A stretch of 64,000 nucleotides of DNA. Origin: Mantamonas sphyraenae (Eukaryota > CRuMs > Mantamonadidae). Position numbers and translations under genes: made by a program. The notes under the pieces were generated by a model. The model was given only the letters and a program-made list of their open reading frames with translations, was not told the origin of the DNA and did no database searches. How positions within the stretch are numbered: the first letter of the stretch is position 1; the number at the start of each line of letters is the position of its first letter. Shown in pieces: positions 53,294-62,500 of this stretch. The stretch lies in contig JAPMXV010000013.1 in the NCBI GenBank assembly GCA_026936335.1, positions 62,001 to 126,000 on the forward strand, in the 5' to 3' direction.

Positions 53294-56200
53294 GTCCTGT
53301 GTGTGCCCTCAAACAGACGCACACTTGCGTTGAATGTCACCGTCTCACCCACGGCCAAGTCACCCACAAACAGATTGTGCTCCTCCGTCTGCGTCGTCGC
53401 CTCCGACGTCGACACAGCCACAAAGGCCAGAGTGTTGGGCGAGAACACTTGGATGAGTGTGATTGCTGCCCAGTTGCTGTACGAGCGATCCACGCTGCCC
53501 TGTGCAGGCAGCGAGTCCCACACAGCGCTGCTGTTGCTCGCCAGTGTCTGCAGCGGACGCACTGTGTCATCCACACGTGCCACCAGCACCACTGTCACAC
53601 TCTCGTTGCGCAGGATATCAGACACATCCACACGCACCGTCGTGTCACCCACGCCGTTGCCCTGTGTCACCACTCCCTTGCTCGTGCTCACACTGCCGTT
53701 CACCAGCGTCATCTGGTCCTCCAGCAGATCCGTGATCACCACATCGTACGCAACACTCGTCGACGCTGCCGCATGGTCAACCACAATCGTCAGCTCCACA
53801 AAGTCACCAGCGTCCACAACGCTCACATTCGCACTCTTGCTCATGTTCATCACAGGCTCCACAATCGTCACACTTTGCACCTGCTGCTGGCACTGGTACA
53901 CGTAGCAGCTGCGCACCACAATCGCTTCGTTGTCGCCCAGCTGGTTTGCGGCAACGTCCACAGCACGCACCACAACCTCCACAGTGATGTCATCGCCTGC
54001 CGTGTCCACGTTGTCGCCCACGTTCACCACCGTGCCAAAGTCAAACACAGCACGGTCAGACACACCGTCCACAACAAGCGCATCCGACACCGTAGCCACG
54101 CTGCCCACACCCAGTGTGCTGGACGTCACCTGACCACCCATGCCAATCACACGAGTGCTCACCACGCCCAGACGCACGGCGCTCACAGGCATGTCCACAG
54201 TCACGTTCACGTCCTGTGTACCCTCAAACAGACGCACAGTTGCTGTCAGCACAAGCTCCTCGCCAATGGCAAGCTCACTTGCACTGGTGCTGGCCAGCGA
54301 CGTGTTGACCAGCTGCAGTGTCAGTGCGTTGGGTGACAGCACTTGGATGGGTGTGATTGCTGCCCAGTTGCTGTACGAGCGATCCACGCTGCCCTGTGCA
54401 GGCAGCGAGTCCCACACAGCGCTGCTGTTGCTCGCCAGTGTCTGCAGCGGACGCACCGTGTCATCCACACGTGCCACCAGCACCACTGTCACACTCTCGT
54501 TGCGCAGGATATCAGACACATCCACACGCACCGTCGTGTCACCCACACCGTTGCCTTGTGTCACCACTCCCTTGCTCGTGCTCACACTGCCGTTCACCAG
54601 CGTCATCTGGTCCTCCAGCAGATCCGTGATCACCACATCGTACGCAACACTCGTCGACGCTGCCGCATGGTCAACCACAATCGTCAGCTCCACAAAGTCA
54701 CCGGCGTCCACAACGCTCACATTCGCACTCTTGCTCATGTTCAGTGCCGGTTCCACCTTGTCCAGCTTGATCGTCGAGCTCAGGCATCCATACACAAAAC
54801 AGCTCGTCGCCGTGGCGTTGCCGCTCACACCGTCTTGGTTCGCAGGCAGATCCACCACACGTCCCACAACCTGCACCATGATCATGTCTGCGTCCGTGGC
54901 CACGTTGTCTGCCCGGTTCACCACAGTGCCAAAGTCAAACAACGCCCGGTCGACCACACCGTCGCTCAGTGCTGCGTCTGTGTTCACACTCACGTTGCCC
55001 ACAGCCAGACGCGATGACACAACGTTGCTGCCCATGTACACAACCTCGCCACTCACAATCGACAGCTTGCTTGTGCCACTCGGCATGTCCACGGTCACGT
55101 TCACGTCCTGTGTGCCCTCAAACAGACGCACACTTGCGTTGAATGTCACCGTCTCACCCACAGCCAAGTCGCCCACAAACAGATTGTGCTCCTCCGTCTG
55201 CGTCGTCGCCTCCGACGTCGACACAGCCACAAAGGTCAGTGCGTTGGGCGAGAACACTTGGATGGGTGTGATTGCTGCCCAGTTGCTGTACGAGCGATCC
55301 ACGCTTCCTTGTGCAGGCAGCGAGTCCCACACAGCGCTGCTGTTACTCGCCAGTGTCTGCAGCGGACGCACCGTGTCATCCACACGTGCCACCAGCACCA
55401 CTGTCACACTCTCGTTGCGCAGGATATCAGACACATCCACACGCACCGTCGTGTCACCCACGCCGTTGCCCTGTGTCACCACTCCCTTGCTCGTGCTCAC
55501 ACTGCCGTTCACCAGCGTCATCTGGTCCTCCAGCAGATCCGTGATCACCACATCGTACGCAACACTCGTCGACGCTGCCGCATGGTCAACCACAATCGTC
55601 AGCTCCACAAAGTCACCAGCGTCCACAACGCTCACATTCGCACTCTTGCTCATGTTCATCACAGGCTCCACAATCGTCACACTTTGCACCTGCTGCTGAC
55701 ACTGGTACACGTAGCAGCTGCGCACCACAATCGCTTCGTTGTCGCCCAGCTGGTTTGCGGCAACGTCCACAGCACGCACCACAACCTCCACAGTGATGTC
55801 ATCGCCTGCCGTGTCCACGTTGTCGCCCACGTTCACCACCGTGCCAAAGTCAAACACAGCACGGTCAGACACACCGTCCACAACAAGCGCATCCGACACC
55901 GTAGCCACGCTGCCCACACCCAGTGTGCTCGACGTCACCTGACCACCCATGCCAATCACACGAGTGCTCACCACGCCCAGACGCACGGCGCTCACAGGCA
56001 TGTCCACAGTCACGTTCACGTCCTGTGTACCCTCAAACAGACGCACAGTTGCTGTCAGCACAAGCTCCTCGCCAATGGCAAGCTCACTTGCACTGGTGCT
56101 GGCCAGCGACGTGTTGACCAGCTGCAGTGTCAGTGCGTTGGGTGACAGCACTTGGATGGGTGTGATTGCTGCCCAGTTACTGTACGAGCGATCCACGCTG

Positions 56201-56555
56201 CCCTGTGCAGGCAGCGAGTCCCACACAGCACTGCTGTTGCTCGCCAGTGTCTGCAGCGGACGCACTGTGTCATCCACACGTGCCACCAGCACCACCGTCA
56301 CACTCTCGTTGCGCAGGATATCAGACACATCCACACGCACCGTCGTGTCACCCACGCCGTTGCCCTGTGTCACCACTCCCTTGCTCGTGCTCACACTGCC
56401 GTTCACCAGCGTCATCTGGTCCTCCAGCAGATCCGTGATCACCACATCGTACGCAACACTCGTCGACGCTGCCGCATGGTCAACCACAATCGTCAGCTCC
56501 ACAAAGTCACCAGCGTCCACAACGCTCACATTCGCACTCTTGCTCATGTTCAATG
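50731..56555 (-). repeat. higher-order tandem repeat: alternating 915-bp and 894-bp coding units
   Basis: The landmark gtgtgattgc recurs at 50731, 51646, 52540, 53457, 54351, 55266 and 56160. The gaps are 915, 894, 917, 894, 915 and 894 bp. Two unit types therefore alternate: A (KLDKVEPAL half, 305 codons) and B (VTIVEPVMN half, 298 codons). Together they form a 1,809-bp unit present three times, plus a seventh copy of the shared ~395-bp DUF11-like part. Copies differ at only scattered, mostly synonymous bases. Confidence 0.92.
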
Positions 56556-59500
56556 CCGGTTCCACGATGTCCACTGCCGTGTCCACACGGTGCAAGCCGT
56601 ACACGTATCGGAACACGGCTGTGTTTGTCAACGACACACCGTTGACATTGAGAGTCGATTGGGTCACTCTGGAGGTGACCTGCACGCGGATGCGGTCGTC
56701 GTCCGTGACCTGGTTTGTTTCGGCAAAGTTGACGACGGTGCCAAAGTCAAACACCGCAAGGGCGGCACCAGACGTAATGACACCCGCCTGACCAGCAGCC
56801 AAGGCGTTCCCTGTCACATGCGTTCCGACATGAGTCACACGGGCATCTTCAATGGCCAGGTAGCCATCGGGCACTGCAAAAGTGATGTTCACGGGCTGCG
56901 TGCCTTCGATCAGCGTCACGGTAAAGTTGTACGTCACCGTCTCGCCCACAACCAAATCGGGCAGTGTCACGTTGTGCTCTGCTGTGCCACTGCTGGTAAG
57001 AGAAGTGTCCACCAGCGTCAGAGTGGGCACGATGGGCGACACAATTCCGATGGTCAAACTGCTGGATGCGTTCTCGGACCGTCCCAGGTTGCTCGGGTGG
57101 CTGTTCCATGTCACATTGACCGTGTCCTGCAATACCTGCGTGGGCACCACATCCTGGCTCACTCGTGCGCTGTACGTCACCGTCATGATCTGACCCAGAG
57201 GGAGCACATCCACGTACACTCCCATAAAGCCGTCGTTGGAAGTCACAGTGCCATGTGTGGTGGCCACTGTGCCCACACTCATGCCCAAGTTGTCTTCCAA
57301 ACCGTCGAGCAGCACCAACTCGCTCGCCGCTGCCGTCGAGGCACCCGTGTGCGAAACAGTCACCGTGAACAAAATCACATCCGACGCATCGGCCGTCGTG
57401 CGGTTGACCACACTTGCAATCTGCAGCTTCGGCTCGCGCAGCGTGAGTTCCAGCGTGTCGCTGATGTTGCCATACACAAAGTCCAGCAGGACCAGCGGGT
57501 TGAAGCGAACGCCGTCGACGTTGTCGCTCAGGTCCGGCACCACTGTGGTCACTTCCAGACTGATCCTGTCCAGGCCGTCCACAAAGTTGTCGCCCGTATT
57601 CTGCACCACACCCAGGTCGAACACCGCACGGTCGTCCACGCCGTCCGCGTTGCTGTCGCTGACGTTGGCAGATGCACCCACAGCCAGGTTGGATCCACTC
57701 AACAGTGCTCCCAGGTGGGCCACGCGCGTGGACACAATGCGCAGTTTCTCCGGCCCTTTGTCCACAAAGGCCGTTGCGTTCAGGCTTTGCGTACCTTCGA
57801 TGAGGGTAGCGTTGAATCGCAACACCACCGTCTCACCCACGGTCACGTTGAATGCATCTGTGTACGCGTTGCTGGTGCTAAACACACTCAGAAGCGCAGA
57901 GTTGGGTGCGAACACCTTGATGGTGGTCGCACTGTCCGTCTGGCGCTCGCGCGACACGCTCGGCTGCAGGGGCAGACTCTGCCACACCGCCGTCACATTC
58001 ACGTCCAACACTTCGTTGGGCAACACCTCCTGGTTGACCACAGCCATGTACGACACCACAATGGGACCTGAAGAGCGAGGGTAGTGGGCCACATACACGC
58101 GGACGGTGCTGTTGCCCTCTCCGTTGCCCGTCTGCACTTCGGCCGTCACCGGACCACCACTCACCTGCACACTGCCCACCACAAGCGTCAACTTGTCCCA
58201 CAACAGGTCGGTAAACACAATGTCAAAGGCATCTGCGTCCGAGGCAGCCGTGTGTGCAAGGGTGGCTTCAAAGGCCACCACGTCTGCGCTGTCCACCGCA
58301 CCCACGGTGGCGTTGGAGGACAGGGACGAGTTGAGCAGACTCTCGATGACACTCACCTGCACCGAATCACTAAAGGCGGCGGAGTCGTAGGCGAATCGGC
58401 CTGTTGAGGTCATCACGTTGCCTTGGGCGTTGGCAGCCACATCCTCAAGACGTGCCACCACCTCCACAATCACCTGGTCGCCATTATCCACCACATTGTT
58501 GCCATAGTTGACCAGCGTGCCAAAGTCAAACACCACTGCGTGTGTCTGCTCGCTGCCCGCCTGGCCCACGGCGAACGGCGACCCGGTGATTTGTGCTCCC
58601 ACGTGCAACACCTGCGAACTCACGGTACGCAGCTCGCCCGTGGCCACGTTGGGCAGCGTCACCGTCATGTTGACGCGCTGTGTGCCTTCCGCCAGCGTGG
58701 CCGTCAGGTTGAATGTGACGGTTTCGCCAATGGCGAGGTTGGCACCCGCAGATTCGGGCAGAGACGAGTTGCTCAGCTGCATGGACACACCCAATGGGGC
58801 GCGTGACACACGGCTCACCTCCGCTTGTGTGCTGTTGTACCTATCCACGTCGTCCTGCGCCGGAAACGAATCGAAGCGCAGATGCACGCGTTCCACAAAG
58901 CTCGTGCTGGGCACAATCACCTCGTTGACGCGCAGCACGTAGGTCACCGTCACACTACCACCCAATGGCAGTTCTGTCACGTTGACACGCGCGAGTGTGT
59001 TTCCACCGGCGTTGCCGGATTCGACCGTGCCTGCACTTGTCACCACAGATCCGGCCACCAGCGTCAACTGGTTGTCGTTGTCCTCGCCTGCAGTCCACGA
59101 AAGGTCGAATGCGTTCTGAGTGGACGCAGCGGAGTGCCACACCGTGCTGGTGAACTGAACATAGTCGCCGGCGTCCACATCGGTCACGTTGCACGTCACG
59201 TTGACCAGCAAACGCGGCGACACAACATCTACATCGGCCGTGCGCACGTAGAATCCATACGTGTAACCATAGTTGGCACTGGTTTGCAGTGTGTCACCAG
59301 CCTGGTTCTGCGGCAAGTCCAAAAGACGCGCGGTGACTTGCACGCGGATGCGGTCGTTGTCGTCCACCACGTTGCCCGGGGCGTAGTTTGTCACCGATGG
59401 CCCAAAATCAAAGACAACCACATCCGAGACGCCGTTGCCGGTGGTGTCGTGTGCGGTGCCTGGTTGGCCCAGGGCAAGGGTGTTGCCGCTGATGTGTCCA

Positions 59501-62500
59501 CCAACATGTGCCACCGTGCTGCTCACCACACCCAACACACCGACACTGGTGCTGGGCAGCTGCACCGTCACATTGACAGGATGCGTGCCTTCAATCAGCG
59601 TCACCGTAAAGTTGTAGGTGATGGTTTCGCCGATGGCCAAATCGGGATTGCCGCCCACAAATTGGCTGCTGCCCGTCTGTGCCAGAGAGGTGCTGTCCAC
59701 CTCCAACGTCGGTGCCAGGGGCGACACAATGGACGCCGTGGTGCTGGAAGACGAGCTGTTGCTGCGTCCACCCGTGCCTGGCAGCGAGTCGTACGTGACG
59801 TTTGCCGTGGACGGCGCAATCAGCGTAGGGAACACGGTGCTGGCCAGACGGACGGCGTAAGTGATGGTCACCGACTCTGTACGAGCCAGCTCAGCCAGAG
59901 TGACACGCAGAGTTGTGTCGTTGACGTTGTTGCCAGACACCACCACAGCGCTGGGATCGCTGACCTGCACGGTGCCGGGGTTCAAGTCCCAAAACAGCTC
60001 AAGGCCGTCTTGGATGACCACATCGTAGGCATCCGAGGTGGACACACCCGAGTGGCTGACCACCACAGTCATGAGGGCCGTGTCTGCTGCGTCGCCAGAG
60101 GTGAGGTTGGAGGAGAGGACAATGTCCAGCACGGGCTCCACCACATCGATCTCAAACGAACGGGACAGCGTCACACCGCCGTTGTACTGAAAGTTGGCGG
60201 TGAGGGAGAGACGTGTGCCGTCTGTGTTGGACGGAACGTCGGCGAGCAGATGGGTGAACTGCATGCCCAGCTGGTTGTATCCGGGCTCTGTGTTGAACAC
60301 ATTCGTCACCTGTCCGTAGTCAAACACCAGCAACTGTGGGTACACGGTTGCCGGTGAGCCCAGGGGCAGGGACGAGGCGTTGATGCCCGCACCCACCACG
60401 GTGACCAGGCCGCTCTGCGCTTGCAATCCCACCCACGAGTCGACCGTGACGTTGACTGTCTGCGTGCCCTCAATGAGCCCCAGGGTAATGTTCAGCGTCA
60501 TGGTTTCGCCAATGGCCAGGTCCAGCACGGTGGTGTTGTGCTGTTCGGCGGCGGTGGTGTTGAGCGAGGTTGCGTCGAGAAGCAAGTTGGTAAACTCGGG
60601 TTCGCGCACGGCAATGGGCACAATCGATGCAGAGGCGTTGTACAGGCGACCGTCGTACACGGGATAGGACCAGTATGCAAGGGTGGCATTGTCGCCAAAG
60701 ACATCGCGTGGCTGCACGCTCTTGCTCGTCAGCGCCACAAACTGGACGGTAATGGCAGGCGAGGTGAGGTTGAACTCGTCCACACGCACCTCTACGTAGA
60801 CATCGCCTCCGTTGTTGCCAGACACAACAACCGCACCCACCGTGTTGCACACAACGGAGCCCGTGACGAGTTCGAAGCGGTCATCGTACAGCAGCTCGCG
60901 GATGGTCACTTGGAAGGCAGGAGCGTGCGATGCCGGAGCATGGCCCACAGTCACCGTGAATTGCACCGCGTCCTCAGCGTCCACCAACCCAGTGATGTTT
61001 GTGGCTGTGGCCAGAGTCAGGACCGGTTCGACAAAGTCTGCGCGCAAAGTGCGTGAGTCTGTGCCGTTGAGGAAGTTGAGGGCGCCGGTGATGGTCACCC
61101 GGTCGCCGTCGTTCACGGCGGCCACGTTGGGTGCCACCACCACGAGTTCTACTTCAATCTGGTCGTCGCTGCTGACCACATTGTCCGGCACGTTGACGAG
61201 GGTGCCAAAGGAAAACACAGCTGTGTCCAGCAGGCCGTCACCGGTGGCACGCAGATCCTGGTGCAGGGCACTGGCACCCACGGCCAAGAGCGAACCCTGG
61301 ATGTTGGCACCAATGCGCACCACCGATGAACTGACAATGGCCAGCGGACCGGGCGTCAGTGGCAGGGTGATGGTGAGGGTGTTTGTCTGTGTGCCTTCAA
61401 TCAGAGTGGTGACGTGTCGCATTGTCATGCGCTCACCCACAGTCATGTCCGGCACGGTGACGCGGTCGATGGCACTCGTCGTCTGAGCCAGGCTTGTGTT
61501 GAGCACCACAAACGTCGTGGTGGGCACCGGGGTGCTGATGCTGACACCGGTTGAAATCAGGTACACACGTCCACCGGGTGTGTTGGACGACACACTCACC
61601 ACCGCATCCAACGCAGAGTTGGGACGCACGGCGTTGGTGACCCGTGCCGCGTACGTGACGGTAATGTTCTCGGCCACACCCAGGAGCGACTTTGTGACGA
61701 GCACCGTCGTGTTGGCTGCATCGTTGCCCGACACAATGACGCCTGCACTCGTGTTGACACTGCCCACAATCAATTCCAGATCGTCGGGAAACACATCGGC
61801 AATCTCTAGGGAGAATGCACTGGTGGTGGAGTCTGGTCGATGCACCACACGCACCGTGTACAGGATCACGTCACCGGCGTCGGCCTGTGTGCGGTTGGCT
61901 GTCATCGTGGCTGTCAACAGCGGCTCCACAACATCCATGCCCAGAGACACGTGCTGCACACCCGTGTCGGTGGCATACGTGCCATACGCGGTCAGAAGCA
62001 CGCCGTTGGTGTTGGCCACATTGTCTGGGATGACACCCACCACGCGCACCTGCACGACGTCTGCGTCGCTGTCCACGTTGTCCGCCGTGTTGACCACCCA
62101 TCCACCAAAGTCGAATGTGACTGTGTCGTTGAGACCATCGCCATGTACGGCATCTGTGTGCACGCCGGCCTGGCCCAAGGCCAGTGTGGCATTCTGCACA
62201 TTGCTGCCCACATACGTCACCTCGCTGCTCACCACCTGCCCGCGTCCTGTGCCCGTGGGCATACGCACCGTCAAGGCCAATGCCTGCGTGCCCTCGGGCA
62301 AGCGCACGCGCATGTCAAGCGTGAACTGTTCGCCCACAGCCAGATCGACCAAATCGGCGCGGAATTCTCCGTACGCCGTCTGTTCCACCGAGGTGGCGGT
62401 GATGTTGAACAGTTCCACCGTGGCCTGGTCGGTCAACACACTCGTGTCTGCCGCACTGCTGTACTCGCGTGCATACGTGTGCGACGCGGCCGAGTGCCAC

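Noticed and set aside
52329-53333. Ser/Thr-rich plus-strand frames repeated in every tandem unit
   Set aside because: They recur with the same period as the sense repeat and show no signal of independent coding.
50731-56555. CRISPR-like or satellite array
   Set aside because: The units are about 900 bp, fully coding and in frame; there are no short direct repeats with spacers.
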